Of a stretch of DNA of 64,000 bases, positions 34,883 to 44,152 are shown piece after piece; within the stretch, counting starts at the first letter, position 1; every line of letters begins with the position of its first letter. The notes under the pieces are model-generated. The model was given only the letters and a program-made list of their open reading frames with translations. It did no database searches and was not told the DNA's origin. Location: NCBI GenBank assembly GCA_963823535.1, contig CAWGLZ010000003.1, positions 62,001 through 126,000 of the forward strand, given 5' to 3'. A program made the translations under genes and the position numbers. This stretch comes from RPQJ01 sp963823535 (GTDB taxonomy: Bacteria > Pseudomonadota > Gammaproteobacteria > Steroidobacterales > Steroidobacteraceae).

Positions 34883-35922
34883 CGCTCGGGCCGCTGATGG
34901 TCGACGTTCCCGGCACGGAACTCACGCCCGAGGACCGGCGCGTGCTGGCGCATCCGCTGGTCGGCTCAGTGATCCTGTTCACGCGCAATTTCGAAGGCGT
35001 GCACCAGCTGGAGCGACTCGTGCGCGAGATCCGCGCGGTCCGCAAGCCGCCGCTGCTCGTCGCGGTGGATCACGAAGGCGGTCGTGTCCAGCGCTTCCGC
35101 ACGGGCTTTACGGAACTGCCGCCGCAGCGGTCGATCGGCCGGGCCTACGACCTCGATCCCGAGGCGGGCCGCAGGCTCGCATGGCAGTGCGGCTGGCTCC
35201 TCGCCGCCGAACTGCGCGCCGCCGGCATCGACATGAGCTTCGCGCCCTGCGTGGACCTGGATTACGGGGTGAGTGAGGTGATCGGCGACCGCGCGTTCCA
35301 CCGGGACCCGGAAGTGGTGGCCCGACTGGCGGTGTCCTGCATGCAGGGCATGCGCACGGCGGGCATGGTGGCCACGGCCAAGCACTTTCCGGGTCACGGG
35401 GCGGTGGTCGCGGACTCGCACAAGGCGTTGCCGGTGGATCGGCGCCGGCTCGAGGAACTGGGCGAGGACCTGCTGCCCTATCGCACGCTGATCGCGAACG
35501 GCCTGGCATCCGTCATGGTGGCCCACGTCCTGTTCCCCGAGGTGGACGATGCGCCTGCGGGCTTCTCGCGTCGCTGGATCCGCCAGGAACTGCGCTGGGG
35601 CCTCGGCTTCACCGGCGCGGTCTTTTCGGACGACCTCAGCATGGGGGGCGCCGCGTTTGCCGGATCCGTGCCGGAACGCGCGCGGCGCGCGCTCGCGGCC
35701 GGTTGCGACGTGCTGCCGGTCTGCAATGACCGGGCCTCAGTGCTCGCAGCGCTCGACGAACTGGCCGGCGAGTCGGATCCATTGAGCCAGGTGCGCCTGG
35801 CGCGACTGCACGGGCGACCGATGCCGGACCGTCTCGCCTTGCAGCAGAGCGCCCGGTGGACGGAGTGCCGCGCGGCCGTGGATCACTGTCGCGACGCACC
35901 ACAGTTGCAGCTTGACGCCTAG
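34879..35922 (+). CDS. nagZ: Beta-N-acetylhexosaminidase NagZ
   Basis: NagZ is a cytoplasmic glycoside hydrolase family 3 enzyme that removes GlcNAc from anhydromuropeptides during cell-wall recycling. The 347-residue protein has DHEGGRVQRFR, the His/Asp loop KHFPGHGAVVADSHKALP, and the nucleophile Asp in FSDDLSMGGA, all diagnostic for NagZ. The GTG start overlaps the stop of the CYTH gene. In organisms with an inducible AmpC beta-lactamase its products signal to AmpR; neither is in this window. Confidence 0.96.
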   Translation: MTLGPLMVDVPGTELTPEDRRVLAHPLVGSVILFTRNFEGVHQLERLVREIRAVRKPPLLVAVDHEGGRVQRFRTGFTELPPQRSIGRAYDLDPEAGRRLAWQCGWLLAAELRAAGIDMSFAPCVDLDYGVSEVIGDRAFHRDPEVVARLAVSCMQGMRTAGMVATAKHFPGHGAVVADSHKALPVDRRRLEELGEDLLPYRTLIANGLASVMVAHVLFPEVDDAPAGFSRRWIRQELRWGLGFTGAVFSDDLSMGGAAFAGSVPERARRALAAGCDVLPVCNDRASVLAALDELAGESDPLSQVRLARLHGRPMPDRLALQQSARWTECRAAVDHCRDAPQLQLDA

Positions 35923-35941
35923 GGTGGTACGAGATGGGAGC

Positions 35942-36814
35942 ATGACTAATCCGGATCCTGCACTGCTGGCGGAGGTCCTGCGCCACTCGCTCGACGGCGT
36001 CGCGATCGTCGAGGATCCCGGCGGCTCGTCGCCGCGCGTCGTCTACGCCAACGCGACGCTGGCGTCCCTGCTGCAGCAGCCCGAGGAGTGGCCGAACGGT
36101 CGCCTGCTCGAGGAGATCGAGATGGAGGCGCCGGCCGACCCGAACGGCACCAGCGTCGGGGTGGGCCTGCGCGTGAGCCTGCGCCGGGCGGACGGGGCCG
36201 TGGTCGAGTGCGAGCGCTGGGCTCTCCTGTTGCCGGACGCACGGCTCGCACTGCATTACCGGCCACTGCCACGGGCGGCGGCGGGAGCGCTGGCGGCCGG
36301 CGTCGACCGCTCGGGCGGGCTCAGCACGCCGGAGCACTTCCTCGAGGTGCTGCGGCGCGACTGGTCGATCGGCCAGCGCGACGGCCGGACGATCACCGTG
36401 ATGCGGCTGGATCTGGATGCCTGCCGCGACTACCGCGAGGTCTTCGGACGCGGTGCGACGGACAACGTGCTCCGGCAGGTGGGTCGGACGATCGCTTCGG
36501 CCATGCGCCGCACGAGCGACGTCGTCGCCCGCTTCGCGGATGACGAGTTCGTCGTGCTCGGCGTCTCCATGGAAGCGGAAAGCGCACTGCAGCATGCCGA
36601 GCACATTGCCGGTCGCGTGCGCGCACTCGCGATTCACCATCCGCGCTCGCGGACCGGCCGTTACCTGACTTTGAGCGGCGGGGTGGTCACGACGGTGCCA
36701 CCGCGCTCCCTCGCCTGCGAGGCGCTGCTGGAGGCCGCCCGCCAGGCCCTGACGCAGGCCAAGGCGCAGGGCGGAAACGTCGTGGTGGCTGGACAACTCG
36801 ACGCGCCGCGCTAG
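35942..36814 (+). CDS. Protein with PAS-like region and degenerate GGDEF domain
   Basis: The 290-residue cytoplasmic protein (no membrane helix) has an N-terminal PAS-like segment (about residues 5-110, LRHSLDGVAIVED to ALHYRPLP) and a C-terminal GGDEF-fold region (about 135-280). The catalytic GGDEF loop reads ADDEF (residues 199-203) within ARFADDEFVVLG, and the DxD(x)FKxxND substrate helix is LDLDACRDYREVFGRG, so the Lys/Asn contacts are lost. It should not make cyclic-di-GMP; a GTP-binding or protein-interaction role is possible. It follows nagZ by 19 bases. Confidence 0.75.
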   Translation: MTNPDPALLAEVLRHSLDGVAIVEDPGGSSPRVVYANATLASLLQQPEEWPNGRLLEEIEMEAPADPNGTSVGVGLRVSLRRADGAVVECERWALLLPDARLALHYRPLPRAAAGALAAGVDRSGGLSTPEHFLEVLRRDWSIGQRDGRTITVMRLDLDACRDYREVFGRGATDNVLRQVGRTIASAMRRTSDVVARFADDEFVVLGVSMEAESALQHAEHIAGRVRALAIHHPRSRTGRYLTLSGGVVTTVPPRSLACEALLEAARQALTQAKAQGGNVVVAGQLDAPR

Positions 36815-36886
36815 CCATCGGCCGGATCGTGCATCTTCGCGCCGGGCGCCGCGCACGTCGGGCCCGTGCCGGCCGGGGCCGTCGGG

Positions 36887-39800
36887 TCACCTGCCGAGGC
36901 ACGCCCCGAGCTGGTCCAGCAATCCCTGCGCCGCTGCGAAACGCTGCTCGCCCTGCGGCCAGGTGCCGGCAATGCGCAGCTTGCTGGGACCATCGAACCG
37001 CATCGTGCGGCCGCTGCGCTGCACGAGCAGGATGAGGGCCCCCGGGTCGATGGGGGTGGCGTCGTTGAACGTCACCGAGCCCCCGGCCGGGGCGACGTCG
37101 AGGCGCTCGATGCCGAGAGGCGTCGCCGCCGTGCGCAACCGCGCGATTCGGAACAGGTGACGCGCCGGGTCCGGCAGCAATCCGAACCGGTCCACGGTCT
37201 CCGCCTGCAGGTCGTCGAGCTCGATCTCCGTGCTGACCGCGGAGAGGCGCTTGTAGAGCACCAGTCGCGCGTGGACGTCCGGCAGGTAGGCCTCGGGCAG
37301 CAGGGACGGCACGTGCAGGTCGATTTCCGGTCCGTGGTGCAGCGGGCGCTCGAGCTCCGGCGTCTTGCCTGAACGCAGCGCTGCCACGGCGCGCTCGAGG
37401 AGTTCCAGGTACAGCGCGAAGCCGATCTCCTGGATCTGGCCGCTCTGGCCCTCGCCCAGCAGTTCGCCGGCACCGCGGATCTCGAGGTCGTGGGTCGCGA
37501 GCACGAAACCTGCGCCGAGGTCCTCCAGCGACTCGATCGCTTCGAGTCGCTTCACGGCGTCCGACGTCATGGCGTTGCGCGGCGGAGTCACCAGGTAGGC
37601 ATACGCCTGGTGGTGCGAGCGACCGACCCGGCCACGCAGCTGGTGCAGCTGTGCGAGGCCGAAGCGGTCGGCACGGTCGATGATGATCGTGTTCGCGGTC
37701 GGCACGTCGATGCCGCTCTCGATGATCGTCGTGCAGAGCAGCAGGTTGGTGCGCTTGTGGTAGAAGTCGAGCATCACCTGCTCGAGGTCCCGCTCGCGCA
37801 TCTGGCCGTGCCCGATCGCGATCCGGGCCTCCGGCACGAGTTCGGCGAGCCGCTGCGACGTCGCCTCGATGGTGTCGACGCTGTTGTGCACGAAGTAGAC
37901 CTGGCCGCCGCGACGCAGCTCGCGCAGGCAGGCCTCGCGGACCACCGGCCCGTTCCACTCGGACACGAAGGTCTTGATGGACAGGCGTGCGGCCGGTGGC
38001 GTGGCGATCAGCGACAGGTCGCGCAGTCCGCCGAGTGCCATGTTGAGGGTGCGCGGGATCGGCGTCGCGGTCAGGGTCAGCACGTCCACTTCGGCGCGCA
38101 GCGCCCGCAGCCGTTCCTTGTCACGGACGCCGAAGCGATGCTCCTCGTCGATGATCAGCAGCCCGAGATCCTTGAACCGGACGCCCGGCTGCAGCAGCCG
38201 GTGGGTGCCGATGACGATGTCCACCTGGCCGGTCGCGAGGCCTGCGAGCGCCGCCTTGGCCTGCGCGTCGCCCCGGAATCGTGAAAGCAGCTCGACCTTG
38301 ACCGGCCAGTCGGCGAACCGGTCCGCGAACGTCTGGTAGTGCTGCTGGGCGAGCAGGGTGGTGGGCACCAGTACGGCGACCTGCTTGCCGCCCTGGACGG
38401 CGACGAACGCCGCACGCAGCGCCACCTCGGTCTTGCCGAAGCCGACGTCGCCACACACGACCCGGTCCATCGGTCGTGGCGAGCGCAGGTCCTCGATGAC
38501 CTGGGCAATGGCCGCCGCCTGGTCCGCGGTCTCCTCGAACGGGAAGCCCGACTCGAACGCATGCAGCTGCGGCTCGTCGATCCCGAACGCGTGCCCCGGC
38601 CGCGTCTCCCGGCGGGAGTAGACGTCGAGCAGCTCCGCCGCGGCGTCGCGGATGCGCGCGGCCGCCCGGGCGCGGGCCTTCGACCACTGCTCGCTGCCGA
38701 GCTTGTGCAGCGGAGCCGTCTCCGCCGGCGCACCCGTGTAGCGACTGATCCTCTCGAGCGCCTGCACGGGCACGTACAGCTTGTCGCCCTCGGCGTACTC
38801 GAGTACCAGGAACTCGGCCGGCATGCCGCCCGCATCCATGGTCGTGAGTCCGAGGTAGCGACCGACGCCGTAGTCCTCGTGGACCACGGGCGCTCCTGGG
38901 CGCAGGTCTGCCAGCTGCTGGATGATCCGCGCGGGGTCGCGGTCGGAGCGCCGGCGCCGGCGCTCCTGTCGTGCCCGTTCGCCGAAGAGCTGCTCCTCGG
39001 CGTAGATCGTGAGCGGCGGGTCGGAGAGCGTGACGCCGGAGGCCAGCGGCGCGACGGTGATTGCGACCGGCAGATCCGAGTCGACGAATTCCGCCCAGGT
39101 GCCGGCGATTCGCGGCTCGACGCCGAGGGGCCGCAGCAATTCGAAGAGGAGTTCGCGCCGCCCCGGCGACTCCGCCGCGATCAGGACGCGGCCGGGATGC
39201 CGGGTCAGGTGCTCCGCGAACGCGCGGATCGAGTTCTCCTGGCGCTGGTCCAGCCGGAATGCCGGTGCCGGGCTCGTACCGAGATCCACCATCGCAACAC
39301 CAGGCACCGCCGTGGCGGACGGCGAGGAATCGATCAGCAGCTGCCCGGTCGATCCCGCGGCGGCCGTCCATTCCTCGGGCGGCAGGAAGATCTCGCCGGG
39401 AGCGAGCACCGGGTGTTCGATGTCGTAGCGTCGCTCCTCGTAGCGCGACTCGACCGTCTGCCAGGCGGCGAGCAGGCCTGACTGGTAGTCCGCCGGCAAC
39501 GCCACGACCGCACCGGCCGGGAGGTATTCGAACAGGCTCGAAGTCGACTCGAAGAACAGCGGCAGGAAATATTCGATGCCAGCCGGGGCCAGGCCGTCGC
39601 CGACGTCGCGATAGGTCGGCATGCGCGTCAGGTCGCCCTCGAAGCGAGTGCGAAAGCGCCGTCGAAAATCCCGGATCGAGTCCGGGGACAGGCTGAACTC
39701 GCGGGCCGGGAGCAGGTCGAGACGCTCCAGGCGATCGCTCGAGCGCTGAGTCTCCGGGTCGAAGCTGCGGATGCTGTCGATCTGCCGGTCGAAGAGGTCG

Positions 39801-40345
39801 ATGCGCAACGGCGCGTCGCTCCCCATGGGGAAGATGTCGAACAGCGAGCCGCGAATGGCGAACTCCCCGGGCGCCGCCACCTGCGGCACGCTCGCATAGC
39901 CTGCGGCGGTCAGGCGCAGGCGGAACTGCTCGAGATCGAGGTCCTGGCCAAGACTCAGGGCGAGGGCATGTGCGTCGACGAAGCTGCGGGGCGGCAGCCG
40001 CTGCATGGAGGTCGGCAGGTCGGTGACCACCAGGCCGCGTTCGAGGGACGGCAGGCGGGCGAGCGCGCGGAGTCTCTGGGAAATGATGTCCGGGTGAGGC
40101 GAAAACTGGTCGTACGGCAGCGTTTCATAGTCGGGGAACGCGAGGATGGGCATCCCGCTGCCGGCGAAGAAACGCAGTTCGTCCTCGAGCCGTGCCACCG
40201 CGGCCGCGTCGCGCGCAACGACCACCAGGGGACGCCTGAGCTGCGCCGCCGCGCGTGCCAGGTAGAGGGCCGGGGCAGCGCCGGCAAGGCCGTGCCAGCA
40301 CACGCGGCGACGGTCCTCGCGGGGCAGGGCGGGGATATCAGACAT
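36887..40345 (-). CDS. mfd: Transcription-repair coupling factor
   Basis: Mfd displaces RNA polymerase stalled at DNA damage and recruits UvrA. The 1152-residue protein has a UvrB-like N-terminal region (YETLPYDQFSPHPDIISQR), the RNA polymerase-interaction domain (VVHEDYGVGRYLGL, around residue 480), the helicase motifs GDVGFGKTEVALRAAF (Walker A), IDEEHRFGV (Walker B), LTATPIPRTL and RGRVGRSHHQAYAYL, and a C-terminal TRCF domain. The ATG giving MSDIPALPRE is preferred to an upstream TTG (MFNLM). The region upstream is AT-rich with no ribosome site. Confidence 0.97.
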   Translation of the reverse strand: MSDIPALPREDRRRVCWHGLAGAAPALYLARAAAQLRRPLVVVARDAAAVARLEDELRFFAGSGMPILAFPDYETLPYDQFSPHPDIISQRLRALARLPSLERGLVVTDLPTSMQRLPPRSFVDAHALALSLGQDLDLEQFRLRLTAAGYASVPQVAAPGEFAIRGSLFDIFPMGSDAPLRIDLFDRQIDSIRSFDPETQRSSDRLERLDLLPAREFSLSPDSIRDFRRRFRTRFEGDLTRMPTYRDVGDGLAPAGIEYFLPLFFESTSSLFEYLPAGAVVALPADYQSGLLAAWQTVESRYEERRYDIEHPVLAPGEIFLPPEEWTAAAGSTGQLLIDSSPSATAVPGVAMVDLGTSPAPAFRLDQRQENSIRAFAEHLTRHPGRVLIAAESPGRRELLFELLRPLGVEPRIAGTWAEFVDSDLPVAITVAPLASGVTLSDPPLTIYAEEQLFGERARQERRRRRSDRDPARIIQQLADLRPGAPVVHEDYGVGRYLGLTTMDAGGMPAEFLVLEYAEGDKLYVPVQALERISRYTGAPAETAPLHKLGSEQWSKARARAAARIRDAAAELLDVYSRRETRPGHAFGIDEPQLHAFESGFPFEETADQAAAIAQVIEDLRSPRPMDRVVCGDVGFGKTEVALRAAFVAVQGGKQVAVLVPTTLLAQQHYQTFADRFADWPVKVELLSRFRGDAQAKAALAGLATGQVDIVIGTHRLLQPGVRFKDLGLLIIDEEHRFGVRDKERLRALRAEVDVLTLTATPIPRTLNMALGGLRDLSLIATPPAARLSIKTFVSEWNGPVVREACLRELRRGGQVYFVHNSVDTIEATSQRLAELVPEARIAIGHGQMRERDLEQVMLDFYHKRTNLLLCTTIIESGIDVPTANTIIIDRADRFGLAQLHQLRGRVGRSHHQAYAYLVTPPRNAMTSDAVKRLEAIESLEDLGAGFVLATHDLEIRGAGELLGEGQSGQIQEIGFALYLELLERAVAALRSGKTPELERPLHHGPEIDLHVPSLLPEAYLPDVHARLVLYKRLSAVSTEIELDDLQAETVDRFGLLPDPARHLFRIARLRTAATPLGIERLDVAPAGGSVTFNDATPIDPGALILLVQRSGRTMRFDGPSKLRIAGTWPQGEQRFAAAQGLLDQLGACLGR

Positions 40346-40420
40346 TAAGTTAAACAATAAGTTACGAGCAGATCCTGAGATCCGCTCTAGTTTCGGGAAT
40401 CGGTCGGGCGGTCGTGCCGG

Positions 40421-40717
40421 TCAGCGCGGGGTGGACGCCATTCGCTGGGCCACCGCGTGGACGACGAGATTGTGCTCGAAATACACGACGAATGCCGGGT
40501 ACACCCAGCGCGTGATCGGCGGATCGCCGACGGCCGGATACCGCTCGGCCGGTTCACCGAATCGTGCCTGGACCTGGGCCATGCTCAGCCCGCGCGACGG
40601 CGTTTCCACGCGGGCCTGGGCCGGCGGGGGCTCTACCATCTGCAGGTTCTGGGCATACGACGGGGCGAACCCGAATCCACAGGCGATCCCGACCGCAGCC
40701 AGCACTGTCTTGCGCAT
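40421..40717 (-). CDS. Small secreted protein with SmpA/BamE-like repeat pattern
   Basis: The 98-residue protein starts with a signal peptide (MRKTVLAAVGIACGFGFAPSYAQ, cleaved after AYA/SYA-Q) and continues with GLSMAQVQARFGEPAERYPAVGDPPITRWVYPAFVVYFEHNLV. The spacing of V-x-x-x-F-G-x-P, W-x-Y and V-x-F resembles the BamE/SmpA fold, where a short helix is followed by beta strands, but it lacks a lipobox. Its role is unknown. A ribosome site AGAGG precedes the ATG. It sits alone between mfd and the divergent lol operon. Confidence 0.7.
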   Translation of the reverse strand: MRKTVLAAVGIACGFGFAPSYAQNLQMVEPPPAQARVETPSRGLSMAQVQARFGEPAERYPAVGDPPITRWVYPAFVVYFEHNLVVHAVAQRMASTPR

Positions 40718-40747
40718 GATTCCGACCTCTGCACGGAAGCCGACCGA

Positions 40748-40756
40748 ACTATAGCA
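40748..40756 (-). promoter_or_regulatory. Possible extended -10 promoter for the small secreted protein
   Basis: On the minus strand the bases read TGC TATAGT, an extended -10 (TGn plus -10), 30 bases before the start codon at 40717. No -35 match is present. The region between this gene and lolC is 166 bases, so divergent promoters here are expected. Confidence 0.4.
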
Positions 40757-40883
40757 CCCGCCGCAAAACTGCGGACGTGACCGGGTGCCGGGTTTGGACG
40801 CCGGGGCGTGGCTGCGGGCGGGTGCGCGGGCGTGCATTGCGGCCGCCGGCCGGGTAGCCTTGCGGCCTTTCGCGCGAGCCCCG

Positions 40884-42131
40884 ATGTTCCATCCTCTGCC
40901 CATCTTCGTCGGCCTGCGTTACGTCCGGACACGGCGACAAGGGTTCTTCGTTTCCTTCATCTCCTGGGTCTCCATGCTCGGGGTCTGCGTCGGCGTTGCG
41001 GCACTGATCACGATCATCTCGGTCATGAACGGCTTCGAGGGCGAACTGCGCAATCGCCTGGTCGCGCTCACGGCCCACGCGACGCTGGAAGGCCCGCCCG
41101 AGCTCATGCGCGACTGGCCGGCGGTGGCGGCGCGCGTGCGGGAGATGCCGGGAACCGCGGGGGTCGCACCGTTTTCCGACGTGCAGGCGATGATCGGCCG
41201 GGGGGGGCACCTCCAGCCCGTCCTGCTCCATGGCGTCGACGTCGTGGCCGAGCCCGAGGTGTCGACCGTGCAGCAGCACATGCTGCAGGGGCGGCTCGAG
41301 GACCTCCTGCCGGGCCAGCGGCGCATCGTCATCGGTCGCGTGCTGGCATGGCAGATCGGGGCCGATGTCGGAGATCCGCTCACCGTCATGGTGCCCGGGC
41401 GGGAACTCATCCGCTCCGGTGGCCGACCCCGCCTGCAGACGTTCACGGTATCGGGCATCTTCGAAGTGGGCCTGCAGGATCACGACGGCTCGCTGGCGCT
41501 GGTGGCGCTGGAGGACGCAGCGGCGCTGCAAGGCAACGGGTCGACACCGACTGGCCTCAGACTGCGCTTCGACGACGTGATGAAGGCACCGTCGCGCGCG
41601 TCGAGGGTCGCCGAGTCGCTGGGAGGGGGTGCGACCGTGCGGGACTGGACGCAGGAGCACTCGGCATATTTCCGAGCGATCCGTATCGAGAAGACGATGA
41701 TGAGCCTGATCCTGATGCTGGTCGTCGCGGTGGCCGCGTTCAATATCGTCGCGGCGCTGGTGATGGTGGTGAACGAGAAGCGCTCCGACATCGCGATCCT
41801 GCGCACGCTGGGCCTGGCCCGCGGCGGGGTCGTCGGCGTGTTCTTCACGCAGGGCCTCGTGATCGGTGCCCTGGGTACCTTGCTCGGCCTGGCGCTCGGG
41901 CTGCTCATCGCCTTCAACGTCGGCGAGATCGTCCCGGCGCTCGAACGCCTGTTCGGGTTCCACGTCATGGATCCGACCGTCTATTACATCACCGAGATAC
42001 CGTCCGAGCCGCGAGCGGCCCAGGTCGCGACGATCACGATGCTGGCCTTCCTGCTGACGGTTCTGGCGACGATCTACCCGGCGCTTCGCGGCGCGGCGAC
42101 CGAGCCGGCCGAGGCGCTCAGGTACGAATGA
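40884..42131 (+). CDS. lolC: Lipoprotein-releasing ABC transporter permease, LolC type
   Basis: LolC/LolE permeases form the inner-membrane part of the complex that extracts lipoproteins and passes them to LolA. The 415-residue protein has one helix near the N-terminus (SFISWVSMLGVCVGVAALITIISVMNGFE), a large periplasmic domain and three C-terminal helices (AVAAFNIVAALVMVVNEK, VFFTQGLVIGALGTLLGLALGLL, ITMLAFLLTVLATIYPALRGA). The EKRSDIAILRTLG coupling segment is clear. ATG giving MFHPLPIFVGLRY is chosen; the frame extends upstream into the promoter region. Overlaps lolE by four bases. Confidence 0.93.
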   Translation: MFHPLPIFVGLRYVRTRRQGFFVSFISWVSMLGVCVGVAALITIISVMNGFEGELRNRLVALTAHATLEGPPELMRDWPAVAARVREMPGTAGVAPFSDVQAMIGRGGHLQPVLLHGVDVVAEPEVSTVQQHMLQGRLEDLLPGQRRIVIGRVLAWQIGADVGDPLTVMVPGRELIRSGGRPRLQTFTVSGIFEVGLQDHDGSLALVALEDAAALQGNGSTPTGLRLRFDDVMKAPSRASRVAESLGGGATVRDWTQEHSAYFRAIRIEKTMMSLILMLVVAVAAFNIVAALVMVVNEKRSDIAILRTLGLARGGVVGVFFTQGLVIGALGTLLGLALGLLIAFNVGEIVPALERLFGFHVMDPTVYYITEIPSEPRAAQVATITMLAFLLTVLATIYPALRGAATEPAEALRYE

Positions 42132-43387
42132 TGGGCGGCGTTCCCTACGAGCTGCGGATCGGGCGGCGCTACCTGCGGTCCTCCGGCAATCGCTTCCTGT
42201 CGTTCATCTCGCTGATATCGATGCTCGGGGTGGCCATCGGCGTCGCAGTGCTGATCGTCGTCCTGTCGGTGATGAACGGTTTCGAGCGTGAGCTGCGCGA
42301 GCGCATCCTGAGCGTCACCTCGCACGCCACCATCACCGCCTTCGGTCCCGGGCTCGAGGACTGGCGGTCCCTGCGCGAGCGCGCGCTCGCCGAGCCCGCG
42401 GTGGAAGCCGTGGCACCCTATCTGGAGGGCGAGGCGCTGCTGATCGGCGAGCGGGACGACGGCAGTTCGAGTGCGCTCGCGGTGCGTGGCGTCGATCCGG
42501 CCCTCGAGGCCAGCGTATCGGCCATCGGCGAGCGCATGCTGAGTGGGTCGCTTGCGGCCCTCGAGCCAGGCAGTTTCCGGGTGCTGCTCGGTGGAGAGGT
42601 GGCGACGCGCCTCGGCGTCACCACCGGGGACACCGTCGTGATGGCGATCGCGCAGGGCACGGTCACGCCGGCCGGCGTCGTGCCGCGGATGCGGCGCTTC
42701 ACGGTGGCCGGCGTCTTCTTCTCGGGCATGTACGAGATCGACAACGGACTTGCGCTGGTGAACCTGGTCGATGCGGCGCGCCTGTTCCGCACGGGAGCCG
42801 ACGCGACCGGCCTCCGGCTCCGGGTGAGCGATCCGCTGCGGGCGCCGTCGGTTGCGCGCGCCGTGGCGGGCGCGCTCGGCGGGGGGCTCTACGTGGAAGA
42901 CTGGACGCAACGCCACGCGAACTTCTTCCGTTCGATCGAACTCACCAAGCGCATGATGTTCTTCATCCTGCTGCTGGTGGTTGCGGTCGCGGCGTTCAAC
43001 ATCGTCTCGACGCTGGTCATGGCGGTGAAGGACAAGCAACCCGACATCGCCATCCTGCGCACGCTCGGGGCGCGGCCGGCCAGCGTGCTGGCGGTGTTCG
43101 CCACCCAGGGCACGGTGATCGGACTGCTCGGCACGGTGGCGGGCGTCGTGCTCGGCGTGCTGCTCGCTGAGAACCTGGAGTCGCTGGTGCACGGCCTGGA
43201 GCGACTGGTCGGCACGCGCTTCATGGACGCGAGCGTCTACCTGATGAGCGACCTGCCGGCGCACGTTGAGCTGGCGGACGTCTCCCTGATCGCGGTCACG
43301 GCGTTCGCGCTGTGCTGCGCCTCCACGCTGTATCCCGCCTGGCGGGCCGCGAGGACCCACCCGGCGAGGGCCCTGAGACATGAGTGA
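42128..43387 (+). CDS. lolE: Lipoprotein-releasing ABC transporter permease, LolE type
   Basis: This 419-residue paralog of the preceding permease has the same four-helix plan (SFISLISMLGVAIGVAVLIVVLSVMNGF; AVAAFNIVSTLVMAVKDK; VFATQGTVIGLLGTVAGVVLGVLL; VTAFALCCASTLYPAWRAA). LolE and LolC assemble as a heterodimer with two LolD subunits. It overlaps lolC by four bases and lolD by eight. Which permease is C and which is E is assigned by order alone; both could be called LolC/E. Confidence 0.9.
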   Translation: MMGGVPYELRIGRRYLRSSGNRFLSFISLISMLGVAIGVAVLIVVLSVMNGFERELRERILSVTSHATITAFGPGLEDWRSLRERALAEPAVEAVAPYLEGEALLIGERDDGSSSALAVRGVDPALEASVSAIGERMLSGSLAALEPGSFRVLLGGEVATRLGVTTGDTVVMAIAQGTVTPAGVVPRMRRFTVAGVFFSGMYEIDNGLALVNLVDAARLFRTGADATGLRLRVSDPLRAPSVARAVAGALGGGLYVEDWTQRHANFFRSIELTKRMMFFILLLVVAVAAFNIVSTLVMAVKDKQPDIAILRTLGARPASVLAVFATQGTVIGLLGTVAGVVLGVLLAENLESLVHGLERLVGTRFMDASVYLMSDLPAHVELADVSLIAVTAFALCCASTLYPAWRAARTHPARALRHE

Positions 43388-44063
43388 CCCGGCGACGCTG
43401 AGCTGCGAGCGCGTGAGCAAGCACTTCGAGGAAGCGGGCCAGCGTCTCGACGTGCTGAAGGATATCAACCTGCGCGTCGAGCGCGGCGAGACCCTGGCCA
43501 TCGTCGGTGCGTCCGGCTCGGGCAAGACGACGCTGCTGCAGATCCTCGGTGGCCTGGATCTGCCGACGGGCGGAACGGTGCGCATCAACGGACAGTCGTT
43601 TGCCGAACTGTCCGATACGGATCGGGGAACGCTGCGCAACCGTGCGCTGGGCTTCGTCTACCAGTTCCACCACCTGTTGCCCGAATTCACGGCGCTGGAG
43701 AACGTGGCGATGCCCCTGCTCGTCCGGCGTCGGCCGGTCGCCGAGGCCGAGCAGCAGGCCCGCCAGTTCCTCGAACGAGTCGGGCTCGGTGCACGACTGG
43801 GCCACCGTCCGGCGCAGTTGTCCGGTGGCGAGCGTCAACGCGCGGCGGTTGCGCGCGCCCTGGTCACGCGCCCGCAGCTGGTGCTGGCCGACGAACCCAC
43901 GGGAAACCTCGACGGTAACAACGCCCGGGGAGTGCTCGAACTGATGCTGGAGCTCAACCGCGAGCTTGGGACGAGTCTCGTGATCGTCACGCATGCCACG
44001 GAGATCGCTGGCCGCATGCAGCGCGTCCAGGTACTCGAGGACGGCCGGCTCGGCGACGCCTGA
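43380..44063 (+). CDS. lolD: Lipoprotein-releasing ABC transporter ATP-binding protein
   Basis: LolD supplies the ATPase for lipoprotein release. The 227-residue protein has Walker A GASGSGKTTLLQ, the signature LSGGERQRAAVARAL, Walker B LVLADEPTGNLD and the switch His in VTHATEIA. Start and length match LolD. It ends just before a short inverted repeat and a 89-base gap to comEC. Confidence 0.96.
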   Translation: MSDPATLSCERVSKHFEEAGQRLDVLKDINLRVERGETLAIVGASGSGKTTLLQILGGLDLPTGGTVRINGQSFAELSDTDRGTLRNRALGFVYQFHHLLPEFTALENVAMPLLVRRRPVAEAEQQARQFLERVGLGARLGHRPAQLSGGERQRAAVARALVTRPQLVLADEPTGNLDGNNARGVLELMLELNRELGTSLVIVTHATEIAGRMQRVQVLEDGRLGDA

Positions 44064-44084
44064 AACGACGCATTCCGGGTCGTT
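44064..44084 (+). repeat. Short inverted repeat after lolD
   Basis: AACGAC and GTCGTT form a six-base-pair stem with a nine-base loop, starting immediately after the lolD stop codon. No run of T follows, so it is not a convincing intrinsic terminator; it could slow RNA decay at the end of the lol message. Low confidence. Confidence 0.3.
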
Positions 44085-44152
44085 AATCGCCTCGCCCGTC
44101 GGGACGGCAGTACTCAGGCTGGTCCCCGATCGAATCATCGAGGGATCGGGCC

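Noticed and set aside
40346..40420. A promoter for mfd in the AT-rich stretch upstream
   Set aside because: Several TAACTT/TTATTG-like boxes exist but none has a -35 at suitable spacing, so no site could be chosen.
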